Of a stretch of DNA of 64,000 nt, positions 1-9,895 are shown piece after piece. Made by a program: the position numbers and the translations under genes. Under the pieces are notes generated by a model, which saw nothing but the letters and a program-made list of their open reading frames with translations, was not told the DNA's origin and ran no database searches. Source of the stretch: Mesobaculum littorinae (lineage in GTDB: Bacteria; Pseudomonadota; Alphaproteobacteria; Rhodobacterales; Rhodobacteraceae); assembly GCF_004011175.1 (NCBI RefSeq), contig NZ_RQXX01000001.1, positions 858,536 through 922,535 of the forward strand. The letters are read 5' to 3'. Numbering within the stretch: position 1 is the first letter of the stretch; every line of letters begins with the position of its first letter.

Positions 1-1584
1 CTGCAGGAACAGCTGGAACAGTACGACCGCGGTCTGGGACGCTGGCGCGGCACGGGCAAGACCCTCCCCGAAGAGGCGCTGGCCAGCGAAGAGGCATGGC
101 GCGACGGGCTGGCCAAGGCCGACGTGGCGCGCGACATCTTCCTTGAATCCGAGTGGCATCCCGCCGTCGTGCTCGAGGTGTCGGACACTCAGGCGCGGCT
201 TGGGATCGACGGCGTGGGCGACGACGCGCCCGAGCCCGTCGTCCCGGCCGAGGACATGTCGTGGACCGGCAAGTCGCTGACCGCTCTGCTTGAGCGCGGC
301 GATATCGTCTATGTCCGCAAGATGATCACCGACGCGGATGGCAGCTTCATCCGCTGGACGCTGCGGCAGGTGCCCGAGGTCGAGGGCGGCTTCATGGCGA
401 TGGACGTCAAGAACGGCCGCGTCCTGGCAATGCAGGGTGGCTTCTCCTACCAGCATTCGGTCTTCAACCGCGCCACCCAGGCGACGCGCCAGCCGGGGTC
501 GTCGTTCAAACCCTTTGTCTATGCCGCCGCGCTGGATTCCGGGTTCTCGCCCGCCACCATCGTCGTCGACGCCCCGATCGAGGTGAACACGCCGCAAGGC
601 GTCTGGCGGCCGAAGAACTCGTCGAACAAGTACTACGGGCCCACGCCGCTCCGGACTGGGATCGAACAGTCGCGCAACCTGATGACCGTCCGCCTGGCCG
701 AAGAGGTCGGGATGGATACCGTTGCGCGCTACGCCGAACGGTTCGGCGTCTACGACAACATGGGCCGTTACCTTGCGAACGCGCTGGGGTCGGAGGAAAC
801 GACGCTGTTCAAGATGGTCGCCGCCTACGCGATGTTCGCCAATGGCGGCGAGCGGGTCGAACCCACTCTGGTCGACCGGGTGCAGGACCGCTATGGCACC
901 ACGCTTTACAACCATGACCAGCGCGACTGTCTTGATTGCGACGTGGCGTCCCTGCCCGCGGGCGAAGCCCCGCACATCGTGTCGAACCGCGAACGCGTGA
1001 TGAACGCGATCACCGCCTACCAGCTGACGTCGATGATGCAGGGCGTGGTCCAGCGCGGCACCGCCTCGGGCGTGGTGAACCTGCCCGTGCCGGTCGCCGG
1101 CAAGACCGGCACGACCAACGACGCCAAGGACGTGTGGTTCATCGGCTTCACCTCGAACATCGTCGCGGGCTGCTACATCGGCCACGACACGCCGCGCGGC
1201 CTGGGCCGCGGCGCTTATGGCGCGTCGCTCTGCGGGCCGGTCTTCAACCAGTTCATGCAGAAGGCCACGGCGAAATACGGCGGCGGTCCCTTCGCGGTGC
1301 CGCCGGGCGGCAGGTTCATCAAGATCGACCGCTTCACCGGCGCGCGTCTTGCCGATGATGCCTCCGGCGACAACGTGGTGTCCGAGTATTTCCGCCTGGG
1401 CGAAGAGCCGATCTTCGGCGTCGCCTTCGACGGTGGTTTCGGGATGGGATCGAACCTGCCGCTCTTCGCGCGCGGCGAAACCGAACAGGGCGGATCCGAG
1501 GTCACGACATCCTCGGGCCAGACCCGGACGATCCCGAAAAGCCGGGCCAGCTTCGGCTCGCTCTCCTCGGGCGGGCTTTACTGA
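1..1584 (+). CDS. mrcA: Penicillin-binding protein 1A, class A (3' part; start lies outside the window)
   Basis: Bifunctional peptidoglycan synthase acting on the periplasmic side of the inner membrane. The reading frame is open from the first base, so the glycosyltransferase half and membrane anchor are upstream. The visible part is the OB-like linker and the transpeptidase domain, with all three penicillin-binding motifs: SSFK (499-510, acylated serine), SRN (about 670-680) and KTGTT (from 1102). The end is a long Gly/Ser-rich tail, common in this family. A GTG at 124 could be taken for a start but lies inside the conserved linker region. prfB follows after about 90 bases on the same strand. 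Confidence 0.95.
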   Translation: MQEQLEQYDRGLGRWRGTGKTLPEEALASEEAWRDGLAKADVARDIFLESEWHPAVVLEVSDTQARLGIDGVGDDAPEPVVPAEDMSWTGKSLTALLERGDIVYVRKMITDADGSFIRWTLRQVPEVEGGFMAMDVKNGRVLAMQGGFSYQHSVFNRATQATRQPGSSFKPFVYAAALDSGFSPATIVVDAPIEVNTPQGVWRPKNSSNKYYGPTPLRTGIEQSRNLMTVRLAEEVGMDTVARYAERFGVYDNMGRYLANALGSEETTLFKMVAAYAMFANGGERVEPTLVDRVQDRYGTTLYNHDQRDCLDCDVASLPAGEAPHIVSNRERVMNAITAYQLTSMMQGVVQRGTASGVVNLPVPVAGKTGTTNDAKDVWFIGFTSNIVAGCYIGHDTPRGLGRGAYGASLCGPVFNQFMQKATAKYGGGPFAVPPGGRFIKIDRFTGARLADDASGDNVVSEYFRLGEEPIFGVAFDGGFGMGSNLPLFARGETEQGGSEVTTSSGQTRTIPKSRASFGSLSSGGLY

Positions 1585-1677
1585 CACATCCCAGCGGCAC
1601 CCGGCGTAGCGCGGCGCTTGCCGCCCTGCGCTGGCGTTGCTATCTGCGGGGTTCATCAAGACAGACGGGAAACGTTC

Positions 1678-2802
1678 ATGCGTGCAGAGGCACAGAACCG
1701 GGTCGAGGCCATCGAGAAATCGCTCGCGCTGCTACGCCAGCGGATGAACTGGGAAACGGTCCCGCACAGGATCGAAGAGTTCAACGCGATGGCCGAGGAT
1801 CCGACCCTTTGGGACGATCCCGACCGCGCGCAGAAGCTGATGCGCGACCGGCAGGCGCTGGTCGATGCGGCCGACCGGTACAAAGCGATGGCGCAGGAGC
1901 TGTCCGATAACGTCGAACTGATCGAGATGGGCGAGGCCGAGGAGGACGAGGACGTCGTCTCCGAGGCCGAGGCGGGTCTGAAATCCCTGCAGGAGCGCGC
2001 CGGCGCCGCCGAGATCGAGGCGTTGCTGAACGGCGAGGCCGACGGCAACGACACCTTCCTTGAAATCAACGCGGGCGCCGGCGGGACCGAGGCCTGCGAC
2101 TGGGCGCAGATGCTGCAACGGATGTATGTCCGCTGGGCCGAGAAGCGCGGCTACACGGTCGAGCTTCAGTCCGAGGAAGCAGGCGCCGAGGCGGGGATCA
2201 AGTCGGTGGCCTACAAGATCACCGGTCCCAACGCCTATGGCTGGCTCAAGACCGAGTCGGGCGTGCATCGTCTTGTGCGAATCTCGCCCTTCGGCAAGGG
2301 CACGCGCGAGACGTCATTTGCCAGCGTCTGGGTCTACCCGGTCGTCGACGACAACATCGAAATCGAGGTGCCGCCGAACGAGATCCGGATCGACACCTAC
2401 CGGTCCTCGGGCGCGGGCGGACAGCACGTGAACACCACCGACTCGGCCGTGCGGATCACCCACATGCCGACGGGCATCGTGGTGACAAGCTCGGAGAAGT
2501 CGCAGCACCAGAACCGCGATATCGCGATGAAGGCGCTGAAATCGCGCCTCTACCAGATGGAGCTTGACCGCCGGAACGCGGCGATCAACGAGGCGCACGA
2601 GGCAAAGGGCTCTGCCGGCTGGGGCAACCAGATCCGGTCCTACGTGCTGCAGCCCTACCAGATGGTAAAGGACCTGCGCACGGCGCACGAGACCTCCGAT
2701 ACCTCGGGCGTGCTGGATGGCGCGCTGGACCAGTTCATGGCCGCGACGCTGGCGCTGGATGTCGCTGGCAAGAGCCGCGCGGAAGCCGCCGGCGAAGACT
2801 GA
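1678..2802 (+). CDS. prfB: Peptide chain release factor 2
   Basis: Recognises UGA and UAA stop codons in the ribosomal A site and triggers peptide release. The 374-residue protein has the SPF anticodon-like tripeptide at 203-205 and the universal GGQ catalytic motif at 247-249. The ATG at 1678 begins MRAEAQNRVEAIEK, the expected alphaproteobacterial N-terminus; an upstream in-frame extension to 1618 has no family similarity. The gene is one uninterrupted frame, so the programmed +1 frameshift found near codon 25 of the E. coli gene is absent. It lies downstream of the PBP1A gene and converges with glpK. Confidence 0.96.
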   Translation: MRAEAQNRVEAIEKSLALLRQRMNWETVPHRIEEFNAMAEDPTLWDDPDRAQKLMRDRQALVDAADRYKAMAQELSDNVELIEMGEAEEDEDVVSEAEAGLKSLQERAGAAEIEALLNGEADGNDTFLEINAGAGGTEACDWAQMLQRMYVRWAEKRGYTVELQSEEAGAEAGIKSVAYKITGPNAYGWLKTESGVHRLVRISPFGKGTRETSFASVWVYPVVDDNIEIEVPPNEIRIDTYRSSGAGGQHVNTTDSAVRITHMPTGIVVTSSEKSQHQNRDIAMKALKSRLYQMELDRRNAAINEAHEAKGSAGWGNQIRSYVLQPYQMVKDLRTAHETSDTSGVLDGALDQFMAATLALDVAGKSRAEAAGED

Positions 2803-2826
2803 GGCAGCCGTTTGTCCAAGGCTGCC
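2803..2826 (+). terminator. Possible terminator hairpin after prfB
   Basis: A 7-bp perfect stem GGCAGCC / GGCTGCC with a 10-base loop starts directly at the prfB stop codon. No U-run follows, so termination is uncertain. It lies in the 160-bp convergent gap between prfB and glpK. Confidence 0.3.
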
Positions 2827-2962
2827 CCATCAACGCGGGGCGGCCATTCCTGCCGCACGCCGACCTGCAGGCTGCGCCGAAACTCTGCCTGGATAGCTGT
2901 CGCCAACGGCGCGGCCGGGATCTGATCGACCCGGCCGTGCGCCCCGTGCTCATGCGCCCGCC

Positions 2963-4456
2963 TCAGACCGAGATCGTCGCCTTGACCGCGCGTTTCCAGC
3001 CTTCGTATGCCGCATTGCGCTTGTCGTCGTCCATGCCGGGTTCGAAGCGGCGCTCCAGCTCCCATGCCTCGGCGAAGCCGTCCATCCCGGGATAGATCCC
3101 CGCACGCATCCCGGCCAGCCACGCGGCCCCCAGCGCCGTCGTCTCGAGCACCTCGGGGCGATCGACCTGGGCGCCGATGATGTCCGAAAGGAACTGCATC
3201 GCCCAGTCGCTGGCGCTCATCCCGCCGTCGACGCGCAGGGTCGGTTCGGTTTCACCCTCCCGGGTCTGCCAGTCGGCATGCATCGCCTCCAGCAGGTCGC
3301 GGGTCTGGTAGCCCACGGATTTCAGCGCGGCGCGGGCAAATTCGTTCGGTCCCGTATTGCGGGTCAGGCCGTAGATGGCACCGCGGCATTCGCTCTCCCA
3401 GTAGGGCGCGCCAAGGCCGGTGAAGGCCGGCACCAGGATGACCTCCTGCGTGTCGTCGGCCGCCTCGGCCAGCTTCTGGCTGTCGGACGCCTGCGAGATG
3501 ATTTGCAGACCGTCGCGCAGCCACTGCACCACCGCACCGGCAATGAAGATCGACCCTTCCAGCGCGTAGGTCGGTTTTCCATCGAACTGGTAGGCGATGG
3601 TCGTCAGCAGGCGGTTCTTGGAAAACACCGGCTTTTCCCCGGTGTTGAGCAGCGCAAAGCACCCCGTCCCGTAGGTCGATTTCAGCATGCCGGGAGAGAA
3701 ACACGCCTGCCCCAGCGTCGCCGCCTGCTGGTCGCCCGCAACGCCCAGGATCGGGATTTCGGCGCCCAGAAGTGCGGGATCGGTGGTGCCGAAATCCGCG
3801 GCGCAGTCCATCACCTCGGGCAGCATTTCGTAGGGGATGTCCAGAAGCTTGCAGATCGAGGTCGACCACCGCCCCTTGCGGATATCGTACAGCATGGTGC
3901 GGCAGGCATTGGTGGCATCGGTGACATGCCGCTTGCCGCCCGTCAGCTTCCAGATGAGAAAGCTGTCGACGGTGCCGAACAGTAGCTTTCCGGCCGCCGC
4001 CCGGTCGCGACTGCCATCGACCTTGTCCAGCGTCCATTTCAGTTTGGTCGACGAGAAATAGGGGTCGAGGATCAGGCCGGTGCGGTCGTTGACCATCTCC
4101 TCGTGGCCCGCGTCGTGCAGCTCGCGGCAGATGGGCGCCGTGCGACGGTCCTGCCAGACGATCGCGCGGTGGATGGGCTCGCCGGTCTCGGCATCCCAGA
4201 CGACAACGGTCTCGCGCTGGTTGGTGATGCCGATGCCGGCGATCTGCGACGCCTCGATCCCGGCCTTTTCGATCACCGCGCGGCAGGTGCGCAGCGTGGT
4301 GTCCCACAGATCATTCGCGTCATGTTCGACCCAGCCCGACGCCGGGTAGTGCTGTTCGAACTCTTCCTGCGCGGTGGCGACGATCTTCATCTTGTCGTCG
4401 AACAGGATCGCCCGGGTCGAGGTCGTGCCCTGGTCGATGGATAGGATATGGCTCAT
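2963..4456 (-). CDS. glpK: Glycerol kinase
   Basis: ATP-dependent phosphorylation of glycerol to sn-glycerol 3-phosphate in the cytoplasm. The 497-residue length is exactly that of the FGGY-family glycerol kinases. The N-terminal phosphate-binding signature [11 protein letters not shown] is present, with conserved WQDRRT (substrate loop) and the C-terminal [10 protein letters not shown] motif. glpD lies 84 bases upstream on the same strand, so glpD and glpK probably form one glycerol-use operon. No glpF facilitator or glpR regulator is adjacent. Confidence 0.96.
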   Translation of the reverse strand: MSHILSIDQGTTSTRAILFDDKMKIVATAQEEFEQHYPASGWVEHDANDLWDTTLRTCRAVIEKAGIEASQIAGIGITNQRETVVVWDAETGEPIHRAIVWQDRRTAPICRELHDAGHEEMVNDRTGLILDPYFSSTKLKWTLDKVDGSRDRAAAGKLLFGTVDSFLIWKLTGGKRHVTDATNACRTMLYDIRKGRWSTSICKLLDIPYEMLPEVMDCAADFGTTDPALLGAEIPILGVAGDQQAATLGQACFSPGMLKSTYGTGCFALLNTGEKPVFSKNRLLTTIAYQFDGKPTYALEGSIFIAGAVVQWLRDGLQIISQASDSQKLAEAADDTQEVILVPAFTGLGAPYWESECRGAIYGLTRNTGPNEFARAALKSVGYQTRDLLEAMHADWQTREGETEPTLRVDGGMSASDWAMQFLSDIIGAQVDRPEVLETTALGAAWLAGMRAGIYPGMDGFAEAWELERRFEPGMDDDKRNAAYEGWKRAVKATISV

Positions 4457-4540
4457 CTGCGGATCTCTCTCCTCCCCTCGTCGCGGACGCTCTGGCGGCG
4501 TCCGTCATGCCCTTGCGCCCATGCCGCGGGCGCAGCGGCG

Positions 4541-6208
4541 CTATTCTGCGGCGGCGCCGATGCTGCGGGCGCGCTCTTCGGTCATGAACGCCTCCAGTGC
4601 GGCGATCTCGTCGGCTGACATGCGCAGCCCCAGCTTGGTGCGGCGCCAGACGATATCCTCGGCCGTCATCGCGAATTCGCGCTCCATCAGCCAGCGAACC
4701 TCGCGTTCGCTGAGATAGGCGCCGAAGCTGCGGCCCAGGTCCTCTTCGGTCTTTGCGCCGGCCATCACCTTTTCGGCCTCGGTGCCGTAGGCGCGCACCA
4801 GACGGCCCGCGCGGTAATCGTCGAGGAAGGGATGCTGCTCCTGCAACTTCGCGATCAGATTGGGCACCCCGTCCACGGGAAAGTCGCCGCCTGGAAGCGC
4901 CACGCCCGACGTCCAGTTCTTGCCCGTCCCGGGGAAATAGTGCCCCAGCTTTTCGACCGCCGATTCCGCCAGCCTGCGGTAGGTCGTGATCTTGCCGCCG
5001 AAGACGTTAAGCAGCGGCGCCCCGTTTTCGTCCAGCGACAGCACGTAGTCGCGTGTCGCGGCCGTCGCCGACTTGGCCCCGTCGTCGTAAAGCGGGCGCA
5101 CCCCGGAATAGGTCCAGACGATGTCCTCGGCCGTCACCGGACGCTTGAAGTAGTTCGAGGCGAAATCAAGCAGGTAGTCCCGCTCGGCATCGGTGATCTT
5201 CGGCTTGCCGGGGTCTTCGCCCTGCTGTTCGCGGTCCGTCGTGCCGATCAGGGTAAAATCGGTCTCATAGGGGATCGCGAAGATGATCCGACCGTCCTCG
5301 CCCTGGAAGAAATACGCCTTGTCGTGGTCGAACAGCTTCTTGGTCACGATGTGGCTGCCCCTGACCAGCCGGATGCCCTCGCTCGAATTGATCCTGAGCG
5401 CGCCGTGGATGATGTTGGCGACCCACGGCCCTCCGGCGTTGACCAGCGCGCGGGCGGTGATCGTTTCCTCGCGGCCGTCCTCGTGTGCCAGGTGCACGCG
5501 CCAAAGCCGCCCCTCGCGGCCGCGGCCCCGCTCGGCCGAGGTCACGCGGCAGCGGGTCAGGACGCGGGCGCCGCGCTGCGCCGCATCGCGGGCGTTCAGC
5601 ACCACCAGTCGGCTGTCCTCGACCCAGCAATCGGAATATTCGTAGGCCTTTTCGAACCGGTCCTGCAGGGGGGCTCCGGCGGGATCGGTGCGCAGATCGA
5701 CGGTCGAGGTGCCGGGCAGGAACTTCCGCCCGCCCAGGTGGTCGTACATGAAGAGACCAAGCCGGATCAGCCAGGACGGCCGCCGCCCCTTCATCCACGG
5801 CATTACCGTCGACAGAAGCTTTGATGTCGGCGTGTCGCTTTCGAATCGCATCGAGGCATGCCACGGCAGGACGAACCGCATGGGCCACGAGATGTGCGGC
5901 ATCGCCTCAAGCAGGGTTTCGCGTTCGATCAACGCCTTACGGACCAGACCGAATTCGAAGTACTCCAGGTAGCGCAGGCCGCCGTGGAACAGCTTGGTCG
6001 AGGACGACGATGTTGCAGAGGCAAGATCGTTCATCTCGGCCAGCCCGACGGTCAGGCCGCGGCCCACAGCATCGCGGGCGATGCCGACCCCGTTGATCCC
6101 GCCGCCGATCACGAACATGTCGAAATCCGCGCTGTCGGCCGACATGTCGGCGCTCGGCTGGCGCGGCGCGGCGGTCGCTGGCTCGGTTGCGGTGTCGCTT
6201 GCGGTCAT
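4541..6208 (-). CDS. glpD: Aerobic glycerol-3-phosphate dehydrogenase (FAD)
   Basis: Oxidises glycerol 3-phosphate to dihydroxyacetone phosphate at the inner membrane and passes electrons to quinone. About 555 residues, normal for GlpD. The FAD-binding motif VIGGGINGVGIARDA is near residue 35, followed by LFHGGLRYLE and the C-terminal GlpD domain with DIVWRRTKLGL. I chose the ATG at 6208 because GGGGGAAGG lies immediately upstream; a TTG at 6232 would add eight residues. It precedes glpK, and the two enzymes act in sequence. Confidence 0.95.
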   Translation of the reverse strand: MTASDTATEPATAAPRQPSADMSADSADFDMFVIGGGINGVGIARDAVGRGLTVGLAEMNDLASATSSSSTKLFHGGLRYLEYFEFGLVRKALIERETLLEAMPHISWPMRFVLPWHASMRFESDTPTSKLLSTVMPWMKGRRPSWLIRLGLFMYDHLGGRKFLPGTSTVDLRTDPAGAPLQDRFEKAYEYSDCWVEDSRLVVLNARDAAQRGARVLTRCRVTSAERGRGREGRLWRVHLAHEDGREETITARALVNAGGPWVANIIHGALRINSSEGIRLVRGSHIVTKKLFDHDKAYFFQGEDGRIIFAIPYETDFTLIGTTDREQQGEDPGKPKITDAERDYLLDFASNYFKRPVTAEDIVWTYSGVRPLYDDGAKSATAATRDYVLSLDENGAPLLNVFGGKITTYRRLAESAVEKLGHYFPGTGKNWTSGVALPGGDFPVDGVPNLIAKLQEQHPFLDDYRAGRLVRAYGTEAEKVMAGAKTEEDLGRSFGAYLSEREVRWLMEREFAMTAEDIVWRRTKLGLRMSADEIAALEAFMTEERARSIGAAAE

Positions 6209-6313
6209 CGCCTTCCCCCGGCGTTTGATCAATTTGCGTCTGGATCAGGATACTGGGTCCGATCCCCGGTTCGTCAAATCGCGCGTACCTCTGGGCCGGT
6301 CGTCCCGGCCCGC

Positions 6314-6934
6314 CTAACCCGCGATATGACCGGCCACGAATATGGGCACGAGCGAGGCGATCCCGACGAAGACAAACCCGCCCAGGACATAAAGCCCGTC
6401 CCGCGCCAGAAAGCCCACTGTAATCAGGGTCACCGCCGCCCCCAGAATCGAGGACGAGAACGGCACAAGCTCGAGAAACGGCATCGCCAGTCCGGCCAGT
6501 ATACAGATGACACGCGACAGGACCACCACGGGCGGCACCACAAGCACCCGCAGCCTGTCGCGGGCATGGCGGTCCAGCCAGTCGGCAAAACGCCTCATCC
6601 GTCCCATGGCACTGTGCAGCCGTTCGCCGGGAATGCGGCGCCGCATCAGCACCCCGGGCAGCCACAGGTGATCGCGGCCAAAGGTCAGCTGGGCCGCGAT
6701 CAGGGCGATCGACAATCCGCAGACGGACGAAAAGAACGGGATCCCGCTGAGAGGCGAGACAACCAGCAGCGCGGGAATCAGCATCACCGGCAGGAACGAG
6801 GCCTGTCCAAAGGCCTGGATGATCGCGCCCAGCGACACCTGGTCGTCGTCGCTGAGCCCGTCCAGACGGTCGACGATGGCACGGACGCTGGAAGTGTCGT
6901 CGCCGCCGTCGCGGGCCTGCAAGTTGTCAGTCAT
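6314..6934 (-). CDS. ExoD-family membrane protein
   Basis: 206-residue inner-membrane protein of the ExoD family, named for a Sinorhizobium protein affecting exopolysaccharide production; the molecular function is unknown. Visible family features are the motif GAIIQAFGQASFLPVMLIPAL near residue 40, a second hydrophobic segment after SPLSGIPFF, and two C-terminal hydrophobic segments. The basic, Arg-rich central stretch (around 97-127) is probably cytoplasmic. The ATG at 6934 is preceded by a purine-rich GGGGGCGA. The gene stands alone between glpD and the amidase gene. Confidence 0.85.
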   Translation of the reverse strand: MTDNLQARDGGDDTSSVRAIVDRLDGLSDDDQVSLGAIIQAFGQASFLPVMLIPALLVVSPLSGIPFFSSVCGLSIALIAAQLTFGRDHLWLPGVLMRRRIPGERLHSAMGRMRRFADWLDRHARDRLRVLVVPPVVVLSRVICILAGLAMPFLELVPFSSSILGAAVTLITVGFLARDGLYVLGGFVFVGIASLVPIFVAGHIAG

Positions 6935-7144
6935 GCCGTCTGTCGCCCCCGATCATGTCGCAAGGTCTCCGCCCCGCCCTGATCTAGCGGCTGGCACGGC
7001 AAAGGCCAGAGGACGCGGACGCGCCGGCCCGCACGCCCTTGCGGCAGGCGAGGCTGAGGGCGGGATTTTGGCCCTCGCGGGATCCCTGCAGGCGGGGGTT
7101 TCGCCCCGACGGCCGCGGACCTGCGCGACGGCGCATGGCCCGCT

Positions 7145-8374
7145 CTAGTGGCGCAGGCGCGGGCGCAGCTCGGCGTCAGCTTCGGCCCATGCGTCGATGG
7201 CCGAGGCAATGCCTTCTGCCGCGCGGGCGCGCCATGGTTCCGAGCGTAGCTTGGCCCGGTCGCGCGGGCTGGAGAGGAACCCCAGTTCCACCAGCACCGA
7301 CGGGATGTCCGGCGCTTTCAGCACCGAGAAGCCGGCCGACAGGCGCGGACGCTTGTGCAGGTTGCCGGTGCTGTCGGCCAGGCCACGCACGATCGCGTCG
7401 GCCAGCGCGTCTGAACGTGGCGTCGTCTCGAGCATGGCGAGGTCCATCAGCACGTCGGCCACCACGTCGTCCTGATCGCTCAGGTCGAGCCCCGCCAGAA
7501 GGTCGGCGCGGTCGTGCCGTTCGGCCAGCTTGCGCGACGCGGCATCGCTGGCCGTGTCCGACAGGGTGTAGACCGTGGCGCCCGAGGCGTGGCCCTCGGC
7601 GATCGCGTCGGCATGCAGCGACATGAAGAGGTCCGCGCCCGCCTCGCGCGCGATCGACACGCGGGTTTCCAGCGGAACGAACACGTCCGCGTCGCGCGTC
7701 AGTACGACCTGCAGGCCGCGTTTCTGCAGCACCTCGCGCAGCTCCAGCGCGAAGGTCAGCATCAGGTCGGCCTCGTGCACCTCGCCCGCCTCTGCGCCCG
7801 GATCGATGCCGCCATGCCCGGGGTCGAGCGCGACGACAAGCGGTCGATCGCCCTGCCAGCGGTCGAGGTTCGGCGCGACCTCGGCGGCGTCGGGCAGATC
7901 GAACCCCGGGGTATCGGGCTCGCCCACCGAGTCGGCGAAGCTTTCGGCGCTGGTCGGCGCCAGCTGTGCCTTAAGCACCGCGCCCGCCGGGTCCGACCCG
8001 GTGGCGAGACCTGCAGTCTCCAGCATCATCGGGCCCGACAATTCGACCACCAGACGCGACCAGCCCTCGGTCACGGGTCCCGCCGCGACGGCGGCGACCA
8101 TGTCCGACCGCGTAATGTCGCGCAGCGGGAAGGCGGTGAAATCGACCTCGGCGAAATCGAAGATCAGCCGCGCCGGTTCATCGAGGGTAAAGACCCGCCA
8201 AGGAACCGGCTGGCTGAGCGTCAGGGTCACCTGAAGGTTGTCCCCGAAATCGGCGATCTCGGACTTGGCGGGATCTGGCCGCGCCAGCGCGGTCATCTCT
8301 TCGGCGGCCAAGGCGCCACCTGCCGCCGAGGCTGTCGCCCAGACGAGGAATGCAAAAAATCGAAGCTGGCGCAT
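7145..8374 (-). CDS. N-acetylmuramoyl-L-alanine amidase, AMIN plus Amidase_3 domains
   Basis: Periplasmic AmiC-like enzyme that cuts the amide bond between MurNAc and the stem peptide, usually for daughter-cell separation. From the ATG at 8374 the 409-residue protein begins with a signal peptide (MRQLRFFAFLVWA, cleavage near ALAA). An AMIN domain follows (about 30-140), then the zinc amidase domain with VALDPGHGGIDPGA (metal His), an acidic metal ligand, LFMSLHADA (His) and the terminal VLVELGFLSSP (catalytic Glu). An in-frame ATG at 8401 would extend the N-terminus; I prefer the start that gives a clean signal peptide. Confidence 0.92.
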   Translation of the reverse strand: MRQLRFFAFLVWATASAAGGALAAEEMTALARPDPAKSEIADFGDNLQVTLTLSQPVPWRVFTLDEPARLIFDFAEVDFTAFPLRDITRSDMVAAVAAGPVTEGWSRLVVELSGPMMLETAGLATGSDPAGAVLKAQLAPTSAESFADSVGEPDTPGFDLPDAAEVAPNLDRWQGDRPLVVALDPGHGGIDPGAEAGEVHEADLMLTFALELREVLQKRGLQVVLTRDADVFVPLETRVSIAREAGADLFMSLHADAIAEGHASGATVYTLSDTASDAASRKLAERHDRADLLAGLDLSDQDDVVADVLMDLAMLETTPRSDALADAIVRGLADSTGNLHKRPRLSAGFSVLKAPDIPSVLVELGFLSSPRDRAKLRSEPWRARAAEGIASAIDAWAEADAELRPRLRH

Positions 8375-8485
8375 CTGCCCGGCCGCCTCTCGCGATGTCA
8401 TCTGCCTGTATGTCCGGCTTCGGCCGGATCTTGCCGATGACAATAGCCCGGATCGGCGCGTCGCGGAACCGCGAATCCGACGCGA

Positions 8486-9625
8486 TCAGAGCTTTGCGAA
8501 AAATTCTCTCAACCGATCCAGCCCAAGGGCGATATCCGCCGTCGCCGCTGCATAGGAAAGTCGCAACGTGGTGTGTCCGCGACCGGGATCGAAATCCAGC
8601 CCCGGGGTCAGGGCCACGCCCGCCTCGTCCAGGATCCGCCGCGCCAGCGCGCGGCTGTCCTGCGTGATCTCCGACACGTCGGCATAGACGTAGAAGGCCC
8701 CGTCGGGGGGGGCGATCCGGGGAAGACCCGCGCCCGGCAGACGATCCAGCATCAGCCGGCGGTTCTCGGCATAGACCTTGAGGTTGGCCTCGCATTCCGG
8801 CACCGCGTCCATCGCCGCGAGGGCGGCGACCTGGCTGGCATGCGGCGGGCAGATGAAGAGGTTCTGGGCCAGACGCTCGACCGTGCGGACCATGTGGTCG
8901 GGCACCACCATCCAGCCCACGCGCCACCCGGTCATCGAGAAATACTTGGAAAACGAGTTCACGACGATCACGTCGTCTGTCACCTCGAGCGCCGAGACCG
9001 CGCGCCGATCGTAGTCGATCCCGTGATAGATCTCGTCCGAGATCACCGCCGTGCCCTGCGCCTGCGCCGCCCCGATCAGGGCGTCCAGCTCGGCCTTGTC
9101 CAGCATCGTGCCGGCGGGGTTGCCGGGCGAGGCAAGGATCAGCCCCGCAAGGTCGCCGGGCAGATCCTGCGGCTGCGGCTGATAGCGCGCCTCGGCGCGG
9201 GTCTCGAACCCCACCGCCTGCAGGCTGAGCGCGCTCAGGATCTGGCGGTAAGAGGGGTAGCCCGGCAATCCCAGGCCCACTCGCTGGCCCGCATCGAAAA
9301 GCGCAGTGAAGGCCAGGATGAAGGCCCCCGAGGCGCCGGAGGTCACAACCACCCGGGCCGGATCGAGGTCGATGCCGTACCAGTCGCGGTAAAGCCGGGC
9401 GATCCGGGCGCGCAGCGCGGGCAGCCCCAGAGCCACCGTATAGCCAAGCGCCCCCCGTTCCATTTCGCGGGCGAGCGCGGCGCGGGCGGCGGCGGGGGCG
9501 GGCGTGCCGGGCTGCCCCACCTCCATGTGGACAATGTGGCGGCCCGCGGCCTCGGCGGCGCGGGCCGCCTCCATCACGTCCATCACGATGAAGGGATCGA
9601 CCGCGCTTCGGCTTGAGCTTTTCAT
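8486..9625 (-). CDS. PLP-dependent class I/II aminotransferase
   Basis: 379-residue fold-type I aminotransferase of the aspartate-aminotransferase superfamily. Visible motifs are the N-terminal MEVGQPGTPAP, SPGNPAGTML (substrate carboxylate region), SDEIYHGIDYD (PLP pyridine contacts) and NSFSKYFSMTGWRVGW with the Schiff-base lysine. The ATG at 9625 has GAGGTG five bases upstream; the frame stays open for about 500 bases further but that part is Pro/Arg-rich and unlike the family. The amino donor cannot be told from sequence. It is divergent from the DsbA-like gene. Confidence 0.9.
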   Translation of the reverse strand: MKSSSRSAVDPFIVMDVMEAARAAEAAGRHIVHMEVGQPGTPAPAAARAALAREMERGALGYTVALGLPALRARIARLYRDWYGIDLDPARVVVTSGASGAFILAFTALFDAGQRVGLGLPGYPSYRQILSALSLQAVGFETRAEARYQPQPQDLPGDLAGLILASPGNPAGTMLDKAELDALIGAAQAQGTAVISDEIYHGIDYDRRAVSALEVTDDVIVVNSFSKYFSMTGWRVGWMVVPDHMVRTVERLAQNLFICPPHASQVAALAAMDAVPECEANLKVYAENRRLMLDRLPGAGLPRIAPPDGAFYVYADVSEITQDSRALARRILDEAGVALTPGLDFDPGRGHTTLRLSYAAATADIALGLDRLREFFAKL

Positions 9626-9895
9626 CGGCACCTCGCTAGACTTTGCCCCAGTCACCTGCACGGGCTCGGGGCCGGGCGTCAATGCCCACGCCGCTCGGAA
9701 CGGGGACACGTCGCCCTGCCTGCCAAGGGGTGTCAGCGCGGCCGGGATGGGTCCGGGTCTCGGGGCGGCCACGGGCTTTTGGCTTGTCCTTCGGTCCGAT
9801 CGCCGCGAAGGTCCCCGCCACGCGCCGCGAGGGTGCAGACTGCCGCCGCCCCCATGGGGCCAGATACGACACGCGCAACCGCAAGAGAGATGCCC

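Noticed and set aside
7056-7110. Hairpins after the amidase gene
   Set aside because: Short stems (5-6 bp) typical of GC-rich DNA, no T-run in the right direction.
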